Assembly (NCBI GenBank): GCA_000023185.1
Contig: CP001625.1
Span: 62,001-126,000 of the forward strand
Direction of reading: 5' to 3'
DNA: 64,000 nt
From: Rhizobium leguminosarum bv. trifolii WSM1325
GTDB taxonomy: Bacteria; Pseudomonadota; Alphaproteobacteria; Rhizobiales; Rhizobiaceae
The first letter of the stretch is position 1, and each line of letters opens with the position of its first letter. Below, piece after piece: positions 17,546 to 25,551 of the stretch. The notes under the pieces are model-generated. The model was given only the letters and a program-made list of their open reading frames with translations, was not told where the DNA came from and did not search any database. The translations under genes were made by a program, and so were the position numbers.

Positions 17546-18628
17546 TTGGAACAGTCCATAGCTTTCGATATGTTGAGTGAGTTGACGGCTAGCCTCACGG
17601 AGGCAGGCGGGGAAATCACGTCCCAGCCCATGTTTGAGCCGCAGATGGGAAACTCTCACGCAGATTTCCTTATAGATGCGCGATTTTTTGATGCGCCTCT
17701 CAAACTTGTTGTCGAGGTCAAAAGATCAGCTTTTCCAAGAGACGTCAGGGAAGCAATCTGGCAGCTGAAGAAATACATTGCCGCCATGCCGCCAGGCAAT
17801 TCCAGAGTTCTCCCCTTATTGATGGCCAATACCATTTCCCCAGGTGCACGTGCACTCCTGCGCGAGGAGAAGGTCGGTTATTTCGATCGTAGCGGCAGTC
17901 TCTATCTTTCGGCCGACAATCTCTTTGTTCTCGTCGAAAAGCCAGCCTCGAAGCAGCAGGCTCGATCGCTCAACAATCTGTTCGTTGGAAGTCGCGCACA
18001 GGCCCTCCATGCCGTCTGGACATTTAAGGACCAATGGTTCGGTGTGCATGAACTGGCCGAGCGGGCATCCGTATCTCCGACAACGGCATCCCAGGTTCTT
18101 ATCGATCTAGAGCGCCGCGAATGGGTGAGCTCCAAGGGTGCCGGTCCATCGAAGGAAAGGATACTCTCCAATCCGCGCGCGCTACTTGACGAGTGGTCTT
18201 CCTATGTCGCTTCGATCAAGCCGAAGCCGCTCCGCTCGTACTATATGCGGATGACCAATATCGATGAGGCGATCCATGAGATTGACCGCATCTGCGATGA
18301 GACGGGAGTTCGCTACGAAATTTCCGGGCTCATGGCCGGGCAGATCCATGCACCGCACCTCTCGAAAATATCCCAAATCCATTGTCGCATCGATCATGGC
18401 GGCGAAAGCCTTCTTCGAAAACTGGGAGCAAAGGCCGTCAAAGAGGGTTGGAATCTGGGAGTTATAGACTCTAATCCACGGCATGACTTTCTGTTTCGCC
18501 AACGGGTCGGTCATGTCTGGGTCACAGATCCACTTCAAACTTACCTCGACCTCCTGCAGCTTGACAGCGGTCGCTCGAAGGAACTGGCCGACCATCTTCG
18601 GCTGACAAAACTCGCGGTACCCGAATGA
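17546..18628 (+). CDS. AbiEi-like antitoxin/regulator with an N-terminal nuclease-like domain
   Basis: This is a 360-residue protein. Residues 36-80 contain HADFLID, then LVVEVKR 15 residues on, then REAIWQLKKY: D40, E57, K59 and Q73 fit the PD-(D/E)xK restriction-nuclease pattern. A winged-helix stretch (FGVHELAERASVSPTTASQVLIDLERREWV, about 165-195, broken here by normal sequence) and a C-terminal domain typical of AbiEi type IV antitoxins follow. The start is TTG preceded by CAGGGA; ATG 17570 is the alternative. The stop overlaps the next gene by ATGA, as expected for a toxin-antitoxin pair. The known role would be repression of the operon and neutralising the partner. Whether the nuclease-like site is active cannot be told. 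Confidence 0.7.
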   Translation: MEQSIAFDMLSELTASLTEAGGEITSQPMFEPQMGNSHADFLIDARFFDAPLKLVVEVKRSAFPRDVREAIWQLKKYIAAMPPGNSRVLPLLMANTISPGARALLREEKVGYFDRSGSLYLSADNLFVLVEKPASKQQARSLNNLFVGSRAQALHAVWTFKDQWFGVHELAERASVSPTTASQVLIDLERREWVSSKGAGPSKERILSNPRALLDEWSSYVASIKPKPLRSYYMRMTNIDEAIHEIDRICDETGVRYEISGLMAGQIHAPHLSKISQIHCRIDHGGESLLRKLGAKAVKEGWNLGVIDSNPRHDFLFRQRVGHVWVTDPLQTYLDLLQLDSGRSKELADHLRLTKLAVPE

Positions 18629-19536
18629 CAAAGCCCCAGATACTGACTGAATACAGTGCCGATGTTACCCGCGACTGCGAGCGCGTCCTGGTTACGCTCT
18701 TCAGCGGCCTCGGCCCCTGGCGTGATTCCGTCTTTCTGGTCGGTGGGCTTGCACCGCGCTACATCGTCACCAAGAGGCCGCCTGACGTCCCGCCTCATGC
18801 AGGAACCGGCGATATCGATGTCGTCGTCGATCTGTCGATCCTCGCCGACACCGAGGCATACCGGACGCTCGAGCAGAACCTCAAAAAAATGGGTTTCGAG
18901 CGTGCGCGAAATGACAAGGGCAATAAGGTCAACTGGCGTTGGCAGACCATGACCGAGCACGGCATTCTCGTCATTCTGGAGTTCTTGGCAGACGATCCGA
19001 AGCTCCGGGGTGGCGCATTGCAGGAACTGCCGACGGAAGGAAATGTTTCTGCGGTGAATATCCCTCACGCGTCGCTCGTGTTCGGGCACCACGATCGGAT
19101 GGAAGTCACCGCTGATCTGTTGGGTGAAAAAGGCCGCTCGACAGAATCCATCCCCTACGCCGATATCGTGGCATTCACATGCCTCAAGGTGTTTGCCTTT
19201 GATCACCGGCGTGAGCGCAAAGATGCGCACGATCTCGTCTACTGCCTCGAACACGGAGAAGGCGGGCTCGCCGGTGCAATCGCCAAATTCCAAGAGGCTC
19301 TGAAGGGAAGCGATCGGGAGGTCATCGAACGTGCACTGACGATATTGCTCACCCGTTTTTGTGATCCGGAGCCAGACGAAGGCTACCTGCGCGAAGGCAA
19401 CGTTGCCGTGGCGCAGTTCGAAATTGAAGGTGCTGCAGACGACACGGAAATCAGAGAAGCCCGGATTTTGCGCCAGCGTGCCGTCAATGACCTCATGCTC
19501 GAGTTTTTAAGCGCGCTTGATATGGCGTTCAAGTGA
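18625..19536 (+). CDS. AbiEii-like nucleotidyltransferase toxin
   Basis: This 303-residue protein has the nucleotidyltransferase core: LVGG at 38-41, then TGDIDVVVDL at 61-70 with D63 and D65 as metal ligands. A later basic/acidic motif (KVFAFDHRRERKDAHDLVY, about 190-208) is where AbiEii proteins keep a conserved K...D pair. AbiEii toxins inhibit growth by modifying RNA (tRNA nucleotide transfer is described for relatives) and protect against phage or stabilise plasmids. It is the second gene of a coupled pair with the AbiEi-like protein; there is no terminator between them. The antitoxin-toxin order is the usual one. Confidence 0.75.
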   Translation: MTKPQILTEYSADVTRDCERVLVTLFSGLGPWRDSVFLVGGLAPRYIVTKRPPDVPPHAGTGDIDVVVDLSILADTEAYRTLEQNLKKMGFERARNDKGNKVNWRWQTMTEHGILVILEFLADDPKLRGGALQELPTEGNVSAVNIPHASLVFGHHDRMEVTADLLGEKGRSTESIPYADIVAFTCLKVFAFDHRRERKDAHDLVYCLEHGEGGLAGAIAKFQEALKGSDREVIERALTILLTRFCDPEPDEGYLREGNVAVAQFEIEGAADDTEIREARILRQRAVNDLMLEFLSALDMAFK

Positions 19537-19710
19537 TGCTCGGAGCGCGGGATCTCGTTACTTGGATGAAGTTATCAGGTGTAGGCCTCTCACATCGTTC
19601 AAGGCGGGCATTTTGCACGGCTCGATGATCGTTGTCTTCGATAGCCCCAACCTCTCGCCCTGGCTGCCCAGGCTGCTGGTATCGTCGCCGGACGCTGCCG
19701 TCGACGCAGC

Positions 19711-19941
19711 ATTGACAGTATCGGCGCAACCGTCGTGCTGGAGCACGACGCCGATGCTGCTATCAAAGCGGGAAAGCTGACCTATATCTTGCAAGAGTAT
19801 GAAGTTGAAGCGATCCCGGTTCACATCGTCCATCTTACCCGAAACAACATGCCTTTAAAGCGACGTCGGTTCATTGACTTCGCTGTGCCTAAGCTGCGAG
19901 AAGCGCTTGGTGAATTTGGGCGCGTTCCTCAGATAGAATAG
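19711..19941 (+). pseudogene. LysR-type regulator, C-terminal remnant
   Basis: The frame around 19735-19941 encodes LEHDADAAIKAGKL...VHIVHLTRN...FIDFAVPKLREAL, the end of a LysR effector-binding domain (xxDxxAGxL...PVHxVxxxxRxxxxxxRxFIDFxxxxL). No helix-turn-helix or upstream effector-domain sequence is in frame, so only about a quarter of a gene remains. It lies next to another decayed fragment on the opposite strand. Confidence 0.6.
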
Positions 19942-19954
19942 CGGCCGCCCGCTC

Positions 19955-20055
19955 AGTTCCCTGCCCGTTGTGTAAGACGAGTCTTCGCTTGCTAGAAACA
20001 GCACAGTCTTTGCGAATTCGGCCGGCTCGCCGAAGCGCTCAGAGCGATCTTCTAG
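19955..20055 (-). pseudogene. Short-chain dehydrogenase, C-terminal remnant
   Basis: Read on the minus strand, this interval gives ERFGEPAEFAKTVLFLAS followed by EDSSYTTGREL, the near-universal end of SDR enzymes (RxGxPxExAxxVLFLASxxSSYxTG). The final xVDGG is missing and the rest of the enzyme is not upstream. With the LysR remnant it marks an old rearrangement junction. Confidence 0.6.
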
Positions 20056-20589
20056 GCGATTGCGGGCGACAGTGTAAGCATTTAGCCGATTTCAGTGACA
20101 GGCCGTAGGTTCTGATCTCTTCAAGGCGAAGAAGCTGGTCCGGCATCCGCTCGATGCCAACTGCGGTTCACGCTCAACGACCGCTTTGCGCCCTCGTGTT
20201 GGCCCCCGGGAGCCGACATTGGCGATGACCTAAAGTTCATAGTCGCGCCACAAGCAGCCATTCCCGCAAGATCTGTGTGAGTCACGCCCTACTCGCCGGA
20301 ACGCTCAGCCACCGATTACGGGGCTTTCCGACGGACCGACGTACCTCGCTCAGCTGGCGCCCGTGAGTGCAGACCGCAGGGCCGGCTCGCGCCAGTACGT
20401 CTCGACGTAACGCCGCGGCGCTTAAGCACTGCCGTGTGTGGACGCATCCTTGCCGTCGCCCTCTCTAACCGAGGCGTAAAATCGGCCGCCGGTGCAACAG
20501 TCTGAGGCCAGATAAAAGCCTTGTCCGGGCGTTGATGAAACAACGTGACATCGCCCCCTAACCGAAGAGCACTTACCCCGGCAAATTCG
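20056..20589. other. Interval of 0.53 kb with no supported gene
   Basis: No frame shows family-like sequence. It lies between the SDR remnant and a response-regulator gene on the minus strand and may be further decayed coding DNA. Confidence 0.45.
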
Positions 20590-21330
20590 CTATCCATCGG
20601 CTTCAACAACCGCGGCAAAGAAATAGCCACCCATCCGCACGGTCTTGATGAGGATGGGGTTGTGGGGATTGTCCTCGATCTTGTGGCGCAAGCGACTGAT
20701 GTGGACGTCGATGCTCCGTTCAATCGGGCCGGCCAGGCCTGCGTGAGTGGAGGCAAGCAATTCTTCCCGGCTGAGTATCCTGCCGGGGTTTTGACAAAAG
20801 ACGACGAGCAGGTCGAACTCGGCCGCCGTCACGTCAACCACTGTCCCATCCGGTCGTCGCAATGCGCGTTGCCATGAGTCGAGGCGCCACCCATTGAATC
20901 GGAAGGGCTTTGACAGGCTATGTATCACGCGATCACGTGATGCCCGTCGCAACACGCTGCGGATCCGGGCAATCATTTCCCTGGTCCCGAAGGGACTGGA
21001 AATGCAATCATCGGCTCCGCTTTCGAAAGCGGCAAGGATGATGTCCTCACGCCCTTGCGCAACGACTGCGATGATCGGGATCGTGCTGACGGCGCGGATT
21101 TGCCGGCACAGACGAAGCGCATCTTCGGCCCGGACGACGGCGTCGAGGATCATCAAATCAAAGAGGTGCCGGCTGATGAGGGCACGCGCCCGCGCAAAGG
21201 TGACAGTCGTAGCCACCATGCCCTTGTGGATAATCGCTTCCGATAGCATCTGCCCGACGTCCCCGCCTCCAGCCGCGATCACGATCTCCGTTTTCTTCTC
21301 TCGATGCGGTTTTCCGGTGCCCGATCCCAC
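20590..21330 (-). CDS. OmpR/VirG-type regulator with a degenerate receiver domain
   Basis: This 246-residue protein has an N-terminal receiver fold (about 15-130) and a C-terminal winged helix (about 145-240: VTAAEFDLLVVFCQNPGRILSR, then RSIDVHISRLRHKIEDNP and IKTVRMGGYFF). The layout and the DRSIDV-like/IKT-R-GYFF motifs resemble VirG. In the receiver the phospho-acceptor position is present (LMILDAVV), but the acidic pair at the start is replaced by AAGGGD and the invariant Lys of KPF is Ser (SSPFG). It may therefore act without phosphorylation. No histidine kinase gene is adjacent. A tra-box-like site lies about 90 bp upstream of its start. Its target could be the catabolic operon that follows. 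Confidence 0.8.
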   Translation of the reverse strand: MGSGTGKPHREKKTEIVIAAGGGDVGQMLSEAIIHKGMVATTVTFARARALISRHLFDLMILDAVVRAEDALRLCRQIRAVSTIPIIAVVAQGREDIILAAFESGADDCISSPFGTREMIARIRSVLRRASRDRVIHSLSKPFRFNGWRLDSWQRALRRPDGTVVDVTAAEFDLLVVFCQNPGRILSREELLASTHAGLAGPIERSIDVHISRLRHKIEDNPHNPILIKTVRMGGYFFAAVVEADG

Positions 21331-21942
21331 TCCCGCCGTCCAAAGTTTCCTGGCGCGCTATCGGCATGTGCATTGACGTCGCCGATGCTGAAGAAATCGC
21401 AGGTTGGGTTGGCGATGCCAACCTGCAATTTTGCGGGCATTGACAGCCTCGCCTCATAGACCGGGGATGGCAACAGGCGTGCTTCAGACGTCAATGACGC
21501 GATCTGACCTCGTCAATCGGCAGCCGGAGCCCGCCCGGGACTGTTGCCGCCGCTCAGGAAGTTCAAGCAGTGGACAATTTCCCGACAGACGCCGCCGGCA
21601 GGCAACGCAGTCGAGACAGGCAGATCCGCTGACGCCTGCCTGCGGGGAGGACGGGCCATTCGACGGTGAAGGCGAAGCATCATCCAAGCTCTTCATGCTG
21701 AGCGATCGTGCCACACTCATTTTCGTCTCCGATTGTCGCTGATGGAACGAAGATGCGCGGGTTCGCCTGGGCTTTCCAATTCTGCTCGAAGGGCATCCAT
21801 GCTAAATCACGATCAATCGGCGAAGCAGCGCGGAAGGCGGGACATAATTCTTAATACGCAAGGCGCACACAGCATTTGAATTTCCTCAGACACCGTGGGA
21901 TCGTACGGCCTCACACTCCGCTCAGCCCCCGGTGAATGCCCT
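21331..21942. other. Interval between two response-regulator genes
   Basis: No supported gene. It holds a tra-box-like dyad (21421-21438) and, overlapping it, an inverted repeat GCAGGTTGG (21399-21407) / CCAACCTGC (21418-21426). Promoters for the two flanking divergent regulator genes should lie here. Confidence 0.5.
21421..21438. promoter_or_regulatory. tra-box-like dyad upstream of the degenerate regulator
   Basis: ACCTGCAATTTTGCGGGC matches the repA-traI site I (5627-5644) at 15 of 18 positions and keeps the GCA-N4-TGC core. It lies about 90 bp from the start of the regulator at 20590-21330. Chance occurrence is possible. Confidence 0.4.
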
Positions 21943-22653
21943 GTGAAGCCGATTATTGTCATCGGTTCAACGGACGCAGATTTCAGCCTGTTTGCCCGCC
22001 ATATACTTCGGCAGACCGGCTTTGAGACGCTCCTGACGACCAGCGCGAATGAGGCGATCGCAGCGGCAAGGACCGCTGGAGTGCGGGGCGTCGTGATCGA
22101 TGGCAGGGTGGCGAATTCGGTTTCCGCCTGCGGAAGCTTGAAAGGCGATGCGACGACGGCTGGACTGAAGGTCATCGCGCTGGTCGGCGCCAACTCCGCC
22201 AGGCAATATGCCGATTTCATCAATGCCGGCGCCGACGAAAGCTTCGTGCGGCCTGTTTCACCGGACCACCTCCTGCGCGCATTGCACCCGCTTTCGTCAC
22301 AGTTAGGCGCTTCGCAGGAGCTATTGTCATGCGGCGACATCGAAATGCATGTGCTGGCGCGGCGGGTCTGGAGGCGGGGCGTCGAGTTGCACCTCCCGCG
22401 TCTCGAGTTCGCCATTCTGCTGCATCTGCTCAAGGACCCCGGGCGCATCTATCTGAGGCATGAGCTCGCGTCGGCAGCCTGGCCGGCAGGTGTCTTCGTC
22501 GATCCAAAAACCATCAACGTTCACATTGGTCGGCTGCGTGAGACACTGACGGCGGTCGCGCCCACCGACCCGATCAGGACGGTTCGCGGTGTCGGCTATG
22601 GGCTCGTGGCAACCGGCTGGTCGGAAACGGAGGCCCCGTCAAATGCCCCCTGA
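21943..22653 (+). CDS. PhoB/OmpR-type regulator with a degenerate receiver domain
   Basis: This 236-residue protein has a receiver-like domain (KPIIVIGSTDADFSLFARHIL at the start) and a winged-helix domain (LHLPRLEFAILLHLLKDPGRIYLR, then KTINVHIGRLRETL and IRTVRGVGYGL). The receiver has only one Asp near the normal acidic pair and an Arg in place of the invariant Lys (VRPVSPD); the central Asp is kept (GVVIDGR). The GTG at 21943 was preferred over GTG 21895 because it begins exactly at the first receiver strand and follows GGTGA. Its last 11 bases overlap the amidohydrolase gene, so the two are probably co-expressed. Confidence 0.78.
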   Translation: MKPIIVIGSTDADFSLFARHILRQTGFETLLTTSANEAIAAARTAGVRGVVIDGRVANSVSACGSLKGDATTAGLKVIALVGANSARQYADFINAGADESFVRPVSPDHLLRALHPLSSQLGASQELLSCGDIEMHVLARRVWRRGVELHLPRLEFAILLHLLKDPGRIYLRHELASAAWPAGVFVDPKTINVHIGRLRETLTAVAPTDPIRTVRGVGYGLVATGWSETEAPSNAP

Positions 22654-24037
22654 GACTCAAATCGTCATCGTCGGCGGACGAATCGTCACCGGCGATGGAA
22701 CCACGCTCCACGAGCGGGGGGTCGTGCGCATCCGTGGGACAAGGATCATCGACGTCGCGCCAGGTGAGGCCGATGCCCGAAGCGAGGCTGTCGTCCTCAA
22801 CGCCGCCGGATGCACGGTCATTCCCGGTATCGTCAATGCGCATGCTCATGGGTGCATCCACGGCCCGTCCATGCCGAGCGGGTCGGTGCCCGTCCGGCCC
22901 ACGGATGTCGACTACTTCAGAAACAGACATCTCCTGTCCGGAACAACCACCCTGCTCAACGTCTGCGGCTTAGCGCTGCCGGATGAGATCGATGGCCCCT
23001 CGAACCAGCGCCATGCGATGGATATCCATCTGACGACGGCGCATACCACGAGCAATCTGGCCGCGGCGATCGCGATTGATGGTGGCGGATTATCGGAGCG
23101 GCACAAGATCGCCCGCATCGATGACATGGTCGCCAAAGGCGCAAAGGCACTCGGAGAAGCAGGCGGCGGGCAGACGCTTGGTGGCGGGGCGCAGGACTAT
23201 CGCTTTATACCTGCGGCTATAGAGGCCGCTACGGGAACATCAATCCATCCGAAGGAGGCGCGCGCACTCAAGGAAGCCGTGCTCGGCCGCTATCTCGATC
23301 GTGGCTTGCCCGATCTTCCGCGACTCAATGCTCTTCTGATCGAGTGCGGTCTCGCCGCTAAAATTTGTACGTCCGACCTCACAAAGCTGATCCGCGACAC
23401 GGTGATGCCGCCCGTGGCGCTGTCACTGAAGGGTTTTGACGAGATCGCGGCAGCGTCTGAACGACTCAATTTTCCGGCGATCTTTCACAATGCGGCACCC
23501 ACCGCGGCGACGCTGCTGAAGCTTGCGGAGACATATCCGAAGGCCCGCATCATCGCTGGGCATTCGAACCACCCGATGTTCCTTCCCGAAGAGGCAGTGC
23601 GTTTCGGGCTGCAACTGAGGGAGCGCGGCGTCGCCATCGACGTCTCGACGCTCGATTGCATCGAAACCCGCTGGCGCAATGACACCGCAAATATCGATGC
23701 TCTGGTCGAAGCGGGGCTCGTCGATACCCTATCGACAGACTTTGCCGGCGGAGACTGGGATAGTATTCTGTCGGCCATCCAGCGAATGGTGCGCAAGAGC
23801 CAGCTTTTGCTGCCGGCCGCAATCGCGCTTGCGACCGGCAACGTCTCGAAAACACTCCCGGAGCTTGCAGCCGATCGTGGCTTGCTGGAAACGGGTAAAC
23901 GCGCCGACGTGGTCATCGTTGAGAACCACAATCTCGGTCGAGTCCGCCATGTCGTGGCAAACGGAGAGCTGGTGGTGTTCAACGCGGCGATGGGGGTTGG
24001 GGATTTGCACGCTTACGCCATGGCAGCGGGCCGTTAA
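22643..24037 (+). CDS. Amidohydrolase-superfamily metal-dependent hydrolase
   Basis: This 464-residue protein has the superfamily fold: an N-terminal beta-sandwich strand (VIVGGRIVTGDGT), the first metal motif NAHAHG (H67, H69), later His ligands (H282 in IFHNA, H307 and H310 in IAGHSNH) and the catalytic Asp of LSTDFAGG (D366), then the sandwich return ADVVIVEN. Members hydrolyse C-N bonds in amides, imides, ureides and imidazolones. The substrate is not deducible. The ATG overlaps the end of the regulator gene, which ties its expression to it; it converges on the minus-strand catabolic operon. Confidence 0.85.
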   Translation: MPPETQIVIVGGRIVTGDGTTLHERGVVRIRGTRIIDVAPGEADARSEAVVLNAAGCTVIPGIVNAHAHGCIHGPSMPSGSVPVRPTDVDYFRNRHLLSGTTTLLNVCGLALPDEIDGPSNQRHAMDIHLTTAHTTSNLAAAIAIDGGGLSERHKIARIDDMVAKGAKALGEAGGGQTLGGGAQDYRFIPAAIEAATGTSIHPKEARALKEAVLGRYLDRGLPDLPRLNALLIECGLAAKICTSDLTKLIRDTVMPPVALSLKGFDEIAAASERLNFPAIFHNAAPTAATLLKLAETYPKARIIAGHSNHPMFLPEEAVRFGLQLRERGVAIDVSTLDCIETRWRNDTANIDALVEAGLVDTLSTDFAGGDWDSILSAIQRMVRKSQLLLPAAIALATGNVSKTLPELAADRGLLETGKRADVVIVENHNLGRVRHVVANGELVVFNAAMGVGDLHAYAMAAGR

Positions 24038-24150
24038 CGGGGCGTTGGACGCCGACCTCGGCGCCTTTGACCGCTTGCGCAATTGGGTGTCAACCGCCGA
24101 GGGCAATGCCCGTCATTGCGTCAGTTTCATCTGACGACAAGGATAGTGGT

Positions 24151-24169
24151 CGGCATCGGCTCGATGCCG
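24151..24169. terminator. Hairpin between convergent catabolic genes
   Basis: CGGCATCG and CGATGCCG form an 8-bp perfect stem with a GCT loop between the ends of the amidohydrolase and MmgE/PrpD genes. There is no T run, so intrinsic termination is uncertain. Confidence 0.35.
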
Positions 24170-24173
24170 TGTC

Positions 24174-25535
24174 CTAGCCTGGCGAACGCAGATGCCGCAG
24201 AAGTGGGTCCAGCTCTCCAGCCGCGAGGCCGAGGACGCCATCGATGATCGCCCCCTGCTTGGAAGGCGACAGGACATGCCGCGTGACGCGCAAAAACTTT
24301 TCTTCGATCGCCCGCCAGTCCATCGGACGCTGGGGATCGCCGGACGGGCCATCCAGTGCCGAGACGTATTTGTGCCGCCGTGTCTCGACAGTCACCTTCG
24401 CCAGAGTCTCGGCGGGAAAGAGCGCGTCGATCTCAAGATTGACGGTGATCCTCACCTGACGCGCGAGGTGAGTGAGGTCCGGCCGATTGAGAAGGCTCTC
24501 GCTGACGGGAGCAAGGGCGCCGCGGCCCTCGATCGCGGCAATGGCGACGCAATAGGGAAGACTATATTGAATGTCGACAAGGTTCGCGGGCGAAAGCAGG
24601 TTGCCGAGCTTGAGCGCCCAGCCGAAAGTCTCTACCTCCACCGAGACAATGTCCGCGGCCCTCAGTTCGTGAGCCTTCACAAGATCGAAGAGGCGATCGA
24701 GCGCCGGGTGTATATAGCGGCAACAGGCATAGGGCTTGAAATAAGTGCCGCAAATTTCAAAACGCTGCCCCAGTCCTTCCAGTATCCTCTGCCGGTCGTA
24801 ATAGCCGGGATGATCGAGGAGATCTTCCGGCCCGGTATAGCCGTTGCGGGCGAGGTCGAGCGCCATAAGACCGGTGGCGGCACTCCAGGGAATCCCTTCC
24901 TTGACGTCATTGCCCGTGAGCCGGGAGTAGCCTGAACTTCCATTGGCCTGTTGATTGGGGGCAAGCACGCCGGCGATCGAAAGCGCCTGCGCGATCAAGG
25001 CCGGCTCGACCTTGAAGAGTGACGCCGCTGCCGCAACCGCGGCCAATGCGGCCCACCGTCCCGACTGCCGGGTCTGAATCCCTTCGGCATTTTGGGCCGC
25101 GGCCACTCTGACGCCGACATCATAACCCGAAACGATTGCCGACAGGACATCATCGGCTGAGACGCCGGCAAACGGCGCCAAGGTCAAGACGGTGGGAACG
25201 ACACAGGCGCCCGGATGTCCGCGCGCTGCGCGATGTCCGTCGTCCAGGTCGAGCGCAGAGGCCGCGGTCGCGTTGGCGATCACGGCTGCGATGGGCATCA
25301 CGGTCCGATCCGTCATCCAAATGGCCGCCTCGCCTTTGCCGAAGAGGGCGGTAGCGCTATTACGGGCCGCACGACTGCACTGAAGCGCAGCACCAGCAAC
25401 CGCCGCCCCGATAAGATCGAGAATGCAACGCAAGGCGGTATCACGGGTGCTGACCGGGGGCGGAGCTGAGGAGAGCGAATGGACGTGCTCGGCGAGGAGG
25501 TGCGTGGTGTACATGGGATCTGTCGGCGTCTTCAT
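24174..25535 (-). CDS. MmgE/PrpD-family protein
   Basis: This 453-residue protein has family motifs: the helical N-terminus, LDLDDGHRAARGHPGACVVP (the DDxH...HPG...VP signature, about residue 100), FEICGTYFKPYACCRYIHPALD (about 275) and NIQYSLPYCVA-like (VDIQYSLPYCVAIA). The fold includes 2-methylcitrate dehydratase, cis-aconitate decarboxylase and iminodisuccinate epimerase from Agrobacterium. Here there is no methylcitrate synthase or lyase nearby, so a role in breakdown of a dicarboxylate-like or N-substituted amino acid is more likely. It is the last gene of the operon that begins at 33355. ATG 25535 leaves a 16-bp gap to the upstream gene; an in-frame start at 25607 would overlap it. Confidence 0.85.
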   Translation of the reverse strand: MKTPTDPMYTTHLLAEHVHSLSSAPPPVSTRDTALRCILDLIGAAVAGAALQCSRAARNSATALFGKGEAAIWMTDRTVMPIAAVIANATAASALDLDDGHRAARGHPGACVVPTVLTLAPFAGVSADDVLSAIVSGYDVGVRVAAAQNAEGIQTRQSGRWAALAAVAAAASLFKVEPALIAQALSIAGVLAPNQQANGSSGYSRLTGNDVKEGIPWSAATGLMALDLARNGYTGPEDLLDHPGYYDRQRILEGLGQRFEICGTYFKPYACCRYIHPALDRLFDLVKAHELRAADIVSVEVETFGWALKLGNLLSPANLVDIQYSLPYCVAIAAIEGRGALAPVSESLLNRPDLTHLARQVRITVNLEIDALFPAETLAKVTVETRRHKYVSALDGPSGDPQRPMDWRAIEEKFLRVTRHVLSPSKQGAIIDGVLGLAAGELDPLLRHLRSPG

Positions 25536-25551
25536 AAGCTCAGACAGCCCT

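Noticed and set aside
20316-20756. Open frame of 146 codons overlapping the regulator gene
   Set aside because: Lies on the minus strand in another frame of the OmpR-type gene at 20590-21330 and has no family features.
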